Assembly: GCF_014217625.1 (NCBI RefSeq)
Contig: NZ_CP043641.1
Span: 2,666,001-2,730,000 of the forward strand
Length of the DNA: 64,000 bases
Origin: Leifsonia shinshuensis
Lineage (GTDB): Bacteria; Actinomycetota; Actinomycetes; Actinomycetales; Microbacteriaceae
Direction of reading: 5' to 3'
Numbering within the stretch: position 1 is the first letter of the stretch; each line of letters begins with the position of its first letter. The notes beneath the pieces were generated by a model. That model did no database searches, was not told the origin of the DNA, and worked only from the letters and a program-made list of their open reading frames with translations. The position numbers and the translations under genes are program-made. Positions 50,945 through 58,664 of the stretch are shown here, piece by piece.

Positions 50945-51346
50945 CTAGCTGGCTGCGAGTCCGTTCGTTCGAATTCGGCGGCCCGCAAGATTCGCCCCGT
51001 CGAGATCGGCGTTGCGCGCATCAAATCGCAGAAGCGCGACCCCCAGCTCATCGGCCCGATCCTGCGCAGTAGGTAGCACTCCCCCTGGCACGAAAACCAA
51101 AGGACGACGTCCATCGCCGGCAGCAACGTTCGATGCCCGCTCCACCGTTTCGATACTTAGATTGCGCTGTCGGTTGTCCACCCATGCAAGGTAGTGACTG
51201 CTGTAGAGGTCGCACGTCTGAAGTGCGACACCTGAGCTTGCGACCGCATCGTTTGCACCGAGATAGATCATCCACTCTAGGCACAGTTCGACGGCATCTT
51301 GATTCGAGGCTCCCCAGGGTCTCGGTAACGGCGGCAGACCTTGCAT
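50945..51346 (-). CDS. Mrr-like restriction-endonuclease-fold protein (tentative)
   Basis: From ATG 51346 the 133-residue protein has MIYLGANDAVASSGVALQTC, CDLYSSHYLAWVDNRQRNLS and VAAGDGRRPLVFVPGGVLPT, then RADELGVALLRFDARNADLD. The order (GxxDA, a strand ending in a charged pair, a later (F/V)xxGG(V/Y)xPxA segment and IALxxxD) follows the Mrr catalytic domain, but the usual DxGID and QxK residues are not clear, so nuclease activity is uncertain. The upstream extension to 51565 overlaps the next gene and is unlikely. Convergent with the relaxase, ten bases away. Confidence 0.5.
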   Translation of the reverse strand: MQGLPPLPRPWGASNQDAVELCLEWMIYLGANDAVASSGVALQTCDLYSSHYLAWVDNRQRNLSIETVERASNVAAGDGRRPLVFVPGGVLPTAQDRADELGVALLRFDARNADLDGANLAGRRIRTNGLAAS

Positions 51347-51449
51347 GGTCTCAGTGTCTACCCGACCACCGCTCGCATCCAGCGTCGCGGGCCTTGGCAG
51401 CGTCGAAGTGGAACGCGCACCCCACTCCGTTGAACTGGTTAACGGAGGT

Positions 51450-52481
51450 CTAGCTTTCGCTATCCGGCCTTCGAAAACTCGGGCCCAGATAAGCTCCCCG
51501 GCTCCGCTGGTTGGTCCCACGCCTGGCGTATTCGATGTGATCGACAGCGAGGTCGACATGTCCACCCACCGACCAACTCGTCACGCCTCGACGCCGAAGA
51601 TGGTTCTTCCGAAAGAACCAGTTCGCGTCGACACCAGTGTGACTTGCCATCGCATTCGCGAGCGCGTCTGCGAGTTCAAGCGCTGAACCCGCGACCGCCA
51701 TCACCGCCTCAGAAGTAGTCGTTAGTGCTTCGGTCTCTACCGTCTCGACGAGTCCTGAAAGTAGCCATCCTCGGCCGTGAGTCGCGCCCGAACCCAACTC
51801 CCACTGCCAGGCGCTTGCCGGAAGATATCGCTTGTATGCATCGGTCGCGTTGAACGCTAGGTTCTCCCGCTGGCCGTCGAACATCAGGCTTGCCGTAAAG
51901 GGCGTGGTCTTGGCCGCGGCGCGCGCGAATCCGTTGTCATAAAGCTGAGCGTGTATCTCGGTGATGGCTTCTTCGGCTCGCGCTTTAGCGGCCGCTGCAG
52001 ATGGTCCGAACGCCTCAGCCGTACGAAGGTTCCCTTCGACTGACTCCAATTGATAGGCAGCCATGCGCAATATTGTTCGCGCTGGTGGCACGCCAGCATC
52101 CAGGATGTAGCAAATCCGCATGATCGCCTCGCCAAGCGCTCGCTCAAGCACGAACGGTGCAACCCGGACGAGCGAACCTGAATCGAAGGCTAACGCGATC
52201 GCTTCCGCAAGCTCCTTGCAGGTGCGAAGCAGCCGTTCGATGGTCTCCATGTTGGTTCCGAAGATGGCCCCATATACGAAGTCGCGCCGCGGGCTGGCTC
52301 GCATGTACTGGTCTAACGCGGCGATGCCGGAACCCCGACGCCGCTGGCCACCGGCCTCCAGGGCCTCGTCAAGTAGATTGTCGACGTCAAAGATAGTGGC
52401 GCGGAGTAGCCTCGCAGCGTAGATCCCTGGGCCGAACGGTTTCGGATCCATTGCCGATGCGCTCTCAGTACGTGAAGACAT
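51450..52481 (-). CDS. 343-residue protein of unknown function (largely helical)
   Basis: The protein starts MSSRTESASAMDPKPFGPGI and is mainly helical: NMETIERLLRTCKELAEAIA, VLERALGEAIMRICYILDAG, ILRMAAYQLESVEGNLRTAE and AKARAEEAITEIHAQLYDNG. Near residue 235 it has WQWELGSGATHGRGWLLSGL, where a conserved His in a helix resembles the HEPN/DUF5677 kind of signature, though I cannot establish that. No signal or membrane segment. It overlaps the exonuclease gene by 17 bases, so the two are co-translated. Confidence 0.65.
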   Translation of the reverse strand: MSSRTESASAMDPKPFGPGIYAARLLRATIFDVDNLLDEALEAGGQRRRGSGIAALDQYMRASPRRDFVYGAIFGTNMETIERLLRTCKELAEAIALAFDSGSLVRVAPFVLERALGEAIMRICYILDAGVPPARTILRMAAYQLESVEGNLRTAEAFGPSAAAAKARAEEAITEIHAQLYDNGFARAAAKTTPFTASLMFDGQRENLAFNATDAYKRYLPASAWQWELGSGATHGRGWLLSGLVETVETEALTTTSEAVMAVAGSALELADALANAMASHTGVDANWFFRKNHLRRRGVTSWSVGGHVDLAVDHIEYARRGTNQRSRGAYLGPSFRRPDSES

Positions 52482-53091
52482 CTCCCGCACCCGAAATGTC
52501 GAGGGCCGCGCGAGTCGGGATGTACTCGAACGAACGCTCCACAAGCTCCCACACCCCGTGTGTACGCCCACGTGCTTGCAGACGCTCGAGCAGCGGCTGA
52601 AGATAGGCAACGTCCCTCGCAGCGTACGCAAGCTGCGTGTCGCTCAAGTGGTGCCGAGACCAATCCGAAAGTCGCTCAGTCTTATCGAGCTCAATGCCCA
52701 GATACATCTTCAGCGAAGACTTAAGGCTGTATGAGTCATTTGGCAGCCCGGGGCTGACAATCTTCGCTGCGATCTTGGTGCAGGCCACGTTCTGCGCGCG
52801 AACGGCCCAGTGCGCAGTCATGAAACGTACATCGAAGGGCGCGTGGTGGAAGAGTTTCGTGACTTTTGGTGCCGCGAGCAGACGACTCAGGTTGTCCGGA
52901 TGTTGGTTGCCCAGCAACTGGACCACAAACACCTCGCCAGCGAAAGAGAGCTGGCAAGTCTCGATTGTCGCAGAACGCCAGTCAAGGCCAGTCGTCTCAA
53001 TATCCCAGGCCACGACTGCCTCATCCATCGCGCGCGAGAGAATCTCAGCAGGTATGTCCCGCTCCACCACATTTGCGGTTAGTGACTGCAT
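52465..53091 (-). CDS. RNase D-family 3'-5' exonuclease (DEDDy)
   Basis: The 208-residue protein is a bare DEDDy exonuclease domain: D30 and E32 in AWDIETTGLDW, D87 in FHHAPFDVRFM, and Y156 with D160 in YAARDVAYL. KTERLSDWSRHHLSDTQLAY is the standard RNase D stretch before the last motif. It lacks the HRDC domains of cellular RNase D, so it is a minimal nuclease for RNA or DNA 3' ends. It is the second gene of a four-gene cargo operon. Confidence 0.85.
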   Translation of the reverse strand: MQSLTANVVERDIPAEILSRAMDEAVVAWDIETTGLDWRSATIETCQLSFAGEVFVVQLLGNQHPDNLSRLLAAPKVTKLFHHAPFDVRFMTAHWAVRAQNVACTKIAAKIVSPGLPNDSYSLKSSLKMYLGIELDKTERLSDWSRHHLSDTQLAYAARDVAYLQPLLERLQARGRTHGVWELVERSFEYIPTRAALDISGAGDVFTY

Positions 53092-53105
53092 CGACCTTCC
53101 AATCC

Positions 53106-53888
53106 TCACTGGACCGGCGTGCTCTGCCTCAGAATCGCTTCAATGTCTGAGGTCACGAACTGCCGAATCATGCCATCGCCTACCAAGAAGGTTGGCACGG
53201 ACCCCCGACGTTCTTGCGAGTGCGAATAGAGAGTGAGTACGGCCTTGTGCTCGAAGTTGTAACAACTGAACACGGCGTCGCCAGCCCGCACGTGAACTTC
53301 GCCGCCGAGCTCCTTGAAATCAGCAATCGCCTCGTTGATCTTGTCTTTCAGCGATTGCTCAGACATCTTGAATCGCTGGGACAAGGTGAACAACGTTTCC
53401 TTATCCTCCGGGTCGGGCAAGAAGACCCTTAGCCGGCCTCCAGGCTGAGCCGCGAGTTTCTGAAGGCGAACGCGATGCGCGTTCCTCCAGGTGGACGCGT
53501 ATGCGACCACAACGTCGAGGGTCTTAGAGCCCTTAAATAACTCGTCCCACTCGACCTCCTGGAGGTACTCGTCGGTGACGCGCTCAAGCCCAGCCGAGAC
53601 GACGTCGGATCGAAGTTGAGCCTTTGAAAGCACCTCCGCCAGAAAGGAGCGCTTTCCATACAATTCCCACGCGATGGTAATCAGGCCGGTCGCGACGAGT
53701 AGGCCGCCCAACTGACCGAGCAGCCCAGCAATCCACTGATCGGCTGGCGCAAACGGACGACTTGAAATGATCAGCAGCACCAACCCGGGAACTATGAAGA
53801 CGATCGCGACGAGCGTTGATGAAAGATTCGTTGTTCGTCGTGCTTCTGTCGCGTCTCCTCTTGGCACGAGACAGATACTATTGAGCAC
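53106..53888 (-). CDS. Two-helix membrane protein with cytoplasmic PLD-like/sensor domain
   Basis: The protein has two helices (STLVAIVFIVPGLVLLIISS and WIAGLLGQLGGLLVATGLIT) and a C-terminal cytoplasmic domain with SKTLDVVVAYASTWRNAHRV, GRLRVFLPDPEDKETLFTLS and AVFSCYNFEHKAVLTLYSHS. The domain has the feel of a phospholipase D-like or HKD-less nucleotide-handling fold, but no HKD motif is seen. The start is uncertain; GTG 53888 gives 260 residues, while the ATG at 53969 lies inside the ssb terminator. First gene of the cargo operon. Confidence 0.6.
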   Translation of the reverse strand: MLNSICLVPRGDATEARRTTNLSSTLVAIVFIVPGLVLLIISSRPFAPADQWIAGLLGQLGGLLVATGLITIAWELYGKRSFLAEVLSKAQLRSDVVSAGLERVTDEYLQEVEWDELFKGSKTLDVVVAYASTWRNAHRVRLQKLAAQPGGRLRVFLPDPEDKETLFTLSQRFKMSEQSLKDKINEAIADFKELGGEVHVRAGDAVFSCYNFEHKAVLTLYSHSQERRGSVPTFLVGDGMIRQFVTSDIEAILRQSTPVQ

Positions 53889-53950
53889 CTTCTCGTATCG
53901 TCGGGTAGGCCGCGCGGCGATTCCGTTCGGCACGCAAGGTACACTTCCGG

Positions 53951-53985
53951 GTCGAGGCAGAGCCAGCATCCGGCTCTGCCTCGAC
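53951..53985 (-). terminator. ssb: Terminator after ssb
   Basis: gtcgaggcagagcc and ggctctgcctcgac form a perfect 14-bp stem with a 7-base loop, nine bases beyond the ssb stop on the minus strand. It separates ssb from the cargo operon. The T-run is weak. Confidence 0.65.
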
Positions 53986-53993
53986 GATCGCGC

Positions 53994-54434
53994 TCATCGA
54001 GCAAGTGTCGAAGGAGAAAGTGCTCTCGCGGCTGTCGAAGGGCCGGAACTCGACGCCTCCGGGCCGTCAACTTTTGGGCGCCGGGTCACCTCCGCTGCGC
54101 TGTAGCGGAGCGAGGGGCCGACGCTATCGGCGACGACTTCGGTGGCGGCTCGGGGTTCGCCGGTGGCCTGGTCGGTCCAGTGGCGGAACTCGAGGTTGCC
54201 GTTGACGATGACGGTGTCGCCCTTGGCGAGGCTGGCGCGGACGTTCTCGGCGGTGCGGCCGAAGACGGTGGTGCGGTGGTACTGGGTGTCGCCGTCGACC
54301 CATTTGCCGTCTTCGAGCTTGCGGTCGGTGACGGCGACGGTGAACTTGGCGAACTTGGTGCCGTTCTGTGATTCGCCGTAGTCGGGGTCGGCGACGAGGT
54401 TGCCTTCGATGCTGATCGGGACTCGTGTACTCAT
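53994..54434 (-). CDS. ssb: Single-stranded DNA-binding protein
   Basis: The 146-residue OB-fold protein has ISIEGNLVADPDYGESQNGT, KFAKFTVAVTDRK, YHRTTVFGRTAENVRASLAK and VIVNGNLEFRHWTD. The C-terminus does not end in the acidic DDDIPF tail of chromosomal SSB, so it may not recruit the same partners. AAAGGAAGAACG precedes the ATG. It would protect the transferred strand after conjugation and is driven by its own copy of the 19-bp motif. Confidence 0.9.
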   Translation of the reverse strand: MSTRVPISIEGNLVADPDYGESQNGTKFAKFTVAVTDRKLEDGKWVDGDTQYHRTTVFGRTAENVRASLAKGDTVIVNGNLEFRHWTDQATGEPRAATEVVADSVGPSLRYSAAEVTRRPKVDGPEASSSGPSTAARALSPSTLAR

Positions 54435-54477
54435 CGTTCTTCCTTTCCATTTTGGCGACCAGCTATTGGGTCGCTTT

Positions 54478-54496
54478 CACTTAGAACTTCCGGTTT
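54478..54496 (-). promoter_or_regulatory. ssb: Transfer-regulon motif, copy 2 (ssb)
   Basis: On the minus strand this reads aaaccggaagttctaagtg, identical over 19 bp to copy 1. It lies between the terminator of the T4SS operon (54509-54527) and ssb, with 43 bases to the ssb ATG, so it occupies the place of the ssb promoter. Confidence 0.65.
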
Positions 54497-54502
54497 GGGG
54501 TC

Positions 54503-54527
54503 GGAAAATGCGCGCGGAGAGCGCGCA
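54503..54527 (-). terminator. Terminator at the end of the T4SS operon
   Basis: Read on the minus strand, a 7-bp stem tgcgcgc/gcgcgca (54509-54527) is followed by TTTTCC, just after the DUF4913 stop at 54530. Confidence 0.55.
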
Positions 54528-54529
54528 AA

Positions 54530-55015
54530 TCAGCGGCGTTCCGCCTGCGGCTTGGCGTGGCTCTCGCGAATCCAATCGACCCACTCCGCTGGGACCGCGT
54601 CGCCGCCGGTATGTAGTAGTTCGGTGTGGCCGTTGTGGCATTCGCCGTTGTACCAAGTCGCCAGTCGGGGGATGGCGACCGCGAGGCGTTCATGCCAGCC
54701 GATGGGTCCGTAGCCGGCATCGAGACTGTCGTAGGACACCAGCCATGCGGTGTGGAGGGCGGAGAGTTCTTCGACGAGGGCGCCGTGCTTGAACCAGCAC
54801 GGCGGGATCTTCCGCGAGGCGAGGTTGTAGCGGTGGGTGAACCAGACCACCCATTCCCGGAGGTCGGTCCAGACCTCCGGGGCGTCCGCGTAGTCGAGGG
54901 TGCGCCAGTTGATGACACGGATGCCAAGCATCCCCGGACTCTGCCGCGGCGCCTGGTCTTCCCAGCCCTCGGCGAGGGAGGCGACGAGGTCATCGAGTGG
55001 GATGTCGTCGGTCAC
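54530..55015 (-). CDS. DUF4913-family protein
   Basis: The 161-residue protein (GTG 55015, MTDDIPLDDLVASLAEGW) has REWVVWFTHRYNLASRKIPP, the core CWFKHGALVEELSALHTAWL and IPRLATWYNGECHNGHTE. That is the DUF4913 pattern, common in actinobacterial conjugative elements and plasmids next to coupling proteins. The Cys/His set near the C-terminus may bind zinc. It is coupled to the HNH gene by GTGA. Confidence 0.85.
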   Translation of the reverse strand: MTDDIPLDDLVASLAEGWEDQAPRQSPGMLGIRVINWRTLDYADAPEVWTDLREWVVWFTHRYNLASRKIPPCWFKHGALVEELSALHTAWLVSYDSLDAGYGPIGWHERLAVAIPRLATWYNGECHNGHTELLHTGGDAVPAEWVDWIRESHAKPQAERR

Positions 55016-55416
55016 TGCTGCTCCAGGAAGGCTTCGATGTAGTGGGCGATCTTGGCCTGCAGCCGGGCGATCGCTTGGACGGAAGCGGTGCGGCGTGAGA
55101 CGAACCCCGAGAGGGCGCGGTCGCGCTCGATGAGCTGGTGGACGTACTCGTGGCAGCGCGGGTGCAGGGCGGTCAGGTCTTCGTGCGGCTCGTGGGCGGT
55201 CCAGCCGTGCGGGGTCTGGGTGACGCCGCGGTAGTCGAGGTGGTGCAGCTCGAGGCTGCGGGCGCTGCCAGCACCAAGGCAGAGAGCGCAGCGGATGGTG
55301 CCGATACGGGACCCTTCCTCGAGGAACCATCGGTCGCGGCGGGCGAACCATGCTCCTGAGTGCAGGTAGTTGCTGCGGTAGGTGTTACCTCGGGCGGGAC
55401 GGCGACGGTTTGACAT
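55012..55416 (-). CDS. HNH-like protein
   Basis: The 134-residue protein has IRCALCLGAGSARSLELHHL, then HEDLTALHPRCHEYVHQLIE, giving the CxxC, HH and HxxCHxxxH arrangement of HNH endonuclease-like zinc folds. It starts with a basic tail (MSNRRRPARGNTYRSNYLHS). The start shares one base with the coupling-protein stop (TGATG). In conjugative elements such proteins may assist DNA processing or host entry. Confidence 0.8.
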   Translation of the reverse strand: MSNRRRPARGNTYRSNYLHSGAWFARRDRWFLEEGSRIGTIRCALCLGAGSARSLELHHLDYRGVTQTPHGWTAHEPHEDLTALHPRCHEYVHQLIERDRALSGFVSRRTASVQAIARLQAKIAHYIEAFLEQQ

Positions 55417-57218
55417 CAGTTCCCCTCTCCCGCTGATCCTCGGCGATCGAGCGCGGCTTGATACTGTTCGGCGAACACGACCTGTTGATCGAGTTCGGTG
55501 AGCTTCTTTCCGGCGCTGACCTGGTGGGCGTCGTCGCGATCGGTCCATCCGCGGAGGTCGAGCAGGATGCCGCGCCGGTTCCGGTATGCGAGGAGTCCGA
55601 CGGTGTCGGGCATGCGTCGGATCTCGTCGATCGTCATCACCGGCACCTTCTCGTTCTGCACGTTCGTGGACGACCCGTTGTCGTTGTACGAGTGCCCGGT
55701 GGTCCGGATCCGGCGAAGCCCGAGAAGAGATTCGATGTCGCGGAGATGGTCGACGTCGGACGCGCCACCGAGGAGGAGCTTGGCGGTGGCTGCCGACCAG
55801 ATCGTGTCCGCCTCCGACCGCGACCATGCCGTCTCGGCCTGTGAGAGCGCCTGCAGAACCACGACGGTGGAGATGCCGATGCCGCCGCCGTCGGCCATGA
55901 TCCGCGGCAGCGCGGGCCAGGAGAACATATTCGCGATCTCATCCAGGATGAGCGCGAGCGGCAGATCGAGCCGGGAGCCTGGCGAGGCGAGGGCTTTGCG
56001 GCGGGCGGTCTCGACTATGTCGTCGAGGATCGCGCCGAGGAAGCCGCCGACCGACCCGGCGCCGGCGCCCGTGCCGACGAGGTAGAGGCTGTTCGACCCA
56101 GCGAGGAACGCGTCGAGGTCGAACTGCTCCCCCGGACCCGGCGTCATCGCCTTCCGGATCGATGGAATGGACAGCGGTCGGAGGGCACCGAAGACACCGA
56201 ACCAGGAGTTCGCCAGCAGCTTCTCGTCGCCGTTGATGATCGCGTCCAAGTCTTCGGACCAGCCAGGCGACCCCTGGTTGGCGAGCACCCCAACCGCCTC
56301 AAGCGCGAGGCGGGGGTTGGACCCCCAGCGGGCGAGCGCGTCAATGCCTCGCCCGGAAACGGCGGCCGCGTGAAGGAGCCGGGACAGCACGGAGGAGGAC
56401 ACCTGCGCCCATTCCTGGTTCGTCTTGGATACGCCGAGCGCGGTGCCGGCGATAATCGCTTGCCCGCGCTGGTCCGCGATCAGAGGATCCTCGCATCCGG
56501 CGACCGGTGAGATCCGCAGTGCCGAGCGCACCCCTGTGAGTTCCTGCGGGTCGAACACCGTCACGTCCCCGACACGAGCGCGCTCGCGCATCGTCGCGGA
56601 GAGGTTGTCGTTGCGGGTGGAGGTGGTGATCAGCGGTCCGTCCCAGTCGAGGATGGCGTTGATGATGAACCGGTAGCCCTTGCCCGACCGGGGCGCGCCC
56701 TCAACCACGATCGAGTCCTCGATCGATACGTAGACGTCCTGCCCATGGGCGCGCCCGACCTTCCAGCCAGCCGCTGACGGCGCAGGGTTGACCAACGACG
56801 GCCGAAGGGTCTTGGCGCGATGAAGAGCGGTGCGTGCGGAGGTGTGCTTGCGGACTTCTCCGGGCTTGGCGAGCCCGTCGCGGCCGCGGAGGTCGTTGAT
56901 GAAGTGCCGATCCGACTGCCAGTAGCGAAGCCACCAGACCGCCCCAACAGCGATCCCGCTCAGAAGGAGGATGACGGTCAGCAGATCAAGGACCCGGATG
57001 AGGGTGACCGGCGCCACGCACCCCGGCACCAAGCTGAAGCCGGAAGGGTCTCCGCCCATGGCCAGTTGCAGACCGGCGAAGACGCTATCTGGCTGGCCGC
57101 CGCCGCAGCTGGCAGCGAGGGTCGCGGTCGCGACCCCGGTGGTGATGGTGCCGGCGACGACGATGGCGAAGAGGCTGTAGAGGGCGACGTGCGTCCAAGA
57201 GGAGCCGTGGGTTCTCAT
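55416..57218 (-). CDS. VirD4/TraG-like type IV coupling protein
   Basis: The 600-residue protein has two N-terminal helices (VALYSLFAIVVAGTITTGVA and LDLLTVILLLSGIAVGAVWW), Walker A VVEGAPRSGKGYRFIINAIL near residue 170 and Walker B ALILDEIANMFSWPALPRIM near 425, the FtsK/TraG-like ATPase. It links the relaxosome to the transfer channel. ATGA coupling to the VirB4-like gene puts it in one operon with the channel. Confidence 0.88.
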   Translation of the reverse strand: MRTHGSSWTHVALYSLFAIVVAGTITTGVATATLAASCGGGQPDSVFAGLQLAMGGDPSGFSLVPGCVAPVTLIRVLDLLTVILLLSGIAVGAVWWLRYWQSDRHFINDLRGRDGLAKPGEVRKHTSARTALHRAKTLRPSLVNPAPSAAGWKVGRAHGQDVYVSIEDSIVVEGAPRSGKGYRFIINAILDWDGPLITTSTRNDNLSATMRERARVGDVTVFDPQELTGVRSALRISPVAGCEDPLIADQRGQAIIAGTALGVSKTNQEWAQVSSSVLSRLLHAAAVSGRGIDALARWGSNPRLALEAVGVLANQGSPGWSEDLDAIINGDEKLLANSWFGVFGALRPLSIPSIRKAMTPGPGEQFDLDAFLAGSNSLYLVGTGAGAGSVGGFLGAILDDIVETARRKALASPGSRLDLPLALILDEIANMFSWPALPRIMADGGGIGISTVVVLQALSQAETAWSRSEADTIWSAATAKLLLGGASDVDHLRDIESLLGLRRIRTTGHSYNDNGSSTNVQNEKVPVMTIDEIRRMPDTVGLLAYRNRRGILLDLRGWTDRDDAHQVSAGKKLTELDQQVVFAEQYQAALDRRGSAGEGN

Positions 57219-58663
57219 GCTCGTTCACCGCCCATCGCGTCGGTGCGGAAGATGCCGAGTTCGTAGTCGGTGCAGATGTTGCGCACCTTCGCCACCCGGT
57301 CCTGGCCGATCTGCCAGAGCCCTTCGCCCTTGTGAAGTTTGCGGACGAGGTCGGCTTGGGTGTCGTTCCAGCCGAGGATCTCCCGCGACCTCGCGATCTC
57401 ACCGGAGTGCTGCGCGTAGGAAATGCGGGTTTCGCAGTCCGCGAGCAGGCCGAGCGCGCGCGAATGGAGGGCGCTGTTGCGGTCACCGAGCGCGTCCAGG
57501 TCCGCGACCCGGTGCAGCAGATACCAGTTGGAGGTGCCGAGGTGGCGCGCGACCTTCTCGTCCTCGACTCGCTCCGCGAGGCCGTCTCCGCCGGAAACAT
57601 CGTTTAGCAGCTCAACTGCAGCCTCCTCGTGGATGATCACCCGCGCCTGCCGATTCGCGCCGAGAGAAGAACGGCGGATCCAGTTCGCCGTCGCCAGCCT
57701 CGCTAGCGCTTGCGCCTCCGGCGACGCCCCTTTCAGCGCGGAGGTGTCGACGACCATCATCGGGGCGTCCGCGTCGAACCGGACCGTGGAGGGTCCGTCG
57801 AAGAACCCGGTGAGATCGCCAGAGACCATCCGGCGCAACGAGTGCGCGAGTCGGTGGCCCGCTTCGACCACCTCGAGTGGCTGGCTCTGCCCGGGATCGA
57901 CGAGACGGTCGTACACATGGGTGATGGTGACCGTGGACTGACCGCGGAGAGCATCGAGAGCGACGTCGAGTGCGGTGTGCTCCACCGGTTCCAGATTCCC
58001 GCCTTCGCGGAGGCGACGGATGATCGTTTTCACCGTCGCGCGACGGTACTGGAGCACGTTCAGGTTCCAGTCCTCATCCGAGAACGACGGATCACGCGGG
58101 CCTTCATCGAGCAGATTGATCCGAGCGGCCTTGCCCGGGCCGACGCTAATCGACTTCCCGCCGACGTACGCGGCGACGCGCACCCACTCCCCATTCGGGT
58201 CGTGCGGCACCGCGACCTTGCGCCCCAGCCGGGCCAGCCGGGAGGACCAGGACTTCGCCAGCATCGACTTGCCGGTCCCCTTGACCCCGAGGATGGCGAC
58301 GGAATGGGAGCGGACGGCCTCGGCGGAGTACGCGTCCCAGGGGTCGAAGCAGAACGGGGCCCGCGAGAGGAGGTTCTCCCCGATGTACGCGCCGGTGAGG
58401 ATGTCCCCGGTCTCGGCCAGAAACGGATACGCGCCACCCAGCACTTTCGACGAGCAACGGTGTGCAGGTGGGGTGGCGCGCAGTGGGCCGCGCAGGTTGT
58501 GCGGCTGCTTCCAGCCCCACGCCGGCATCTTCGAGGCCGGGAGTTCCGCGGACTGCAGCTTCCAGGTGGAGTTGTTGTCGGTGGCGGTGGTCTGTCGGTG
58601 GCGTCCGTTGGCGCCGAGCTTCTCATTCGCCGGGATGCGACCAATGACAGCTGACTGCTTCAT
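57215..58663 (-). CDS. VirB4/TraE-like conjugation ATPase
   Basis: The 482-residue ATPase has Walker A VAILGVKGTGKSMLAKSWSS near residue 122, Walker B-type APMMVVDTSALKGASPEAQA and QARVIIHEEAAVELL, plus the AWGWKQPHNLRGP start. It follows SCO6880 by one base. VirB4-family ATPases power assembly of the T4SS and hold the channel subunits. Confidence 0.85.
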   Translation of the reverse strand: MKQSAVIGRIPANEKLGANGRHRQTTATDNNSTWKLQSAELPASKMPAWGWKQPHNLRGPLRATPPAHRCSSKVLGGAYPFLAETGDILTGAYIGENLLSRAPFCFDPWDAYSAEAVRSHSVAILGVKGTGKSMLAKSWSSRLARLGRKVAVPHDPNGEWVRVAAYVGGKSISVGPGKAARINLLDEGPRDPSFSDEDWNLNVLQYRRATVKTIIRRLREGGNLEPVEHTALDVALDALRGQSTVTITHVYDRLVDPGQSQPLEVVEAGHRLAHSLRRMVSGDLTGFFDGPSTVRFDADAPMMVVDTSALKGASPEAQALARLATANWIRRSSLGANRQARVIIHEEAAVELLNDVSGGDGLAERVEDEKVARHLGTSNWYLLHRVADLDALGDRNSALHSRALGLLADCETRISYAQHSGEIARSREILGWNDTQADLVRKLHKGEGLWQIGQDRVAKVRNICTDYELGIFRTDAMGGERA

Positions 58664-58664
58664 G

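Noticed and set aside
53889..53969. ATG start at 53969 for the two-helix membrane protein
   Set aside because: It lies inside the perfect terminator hairpin after ssb, so translation from there is unlikely.
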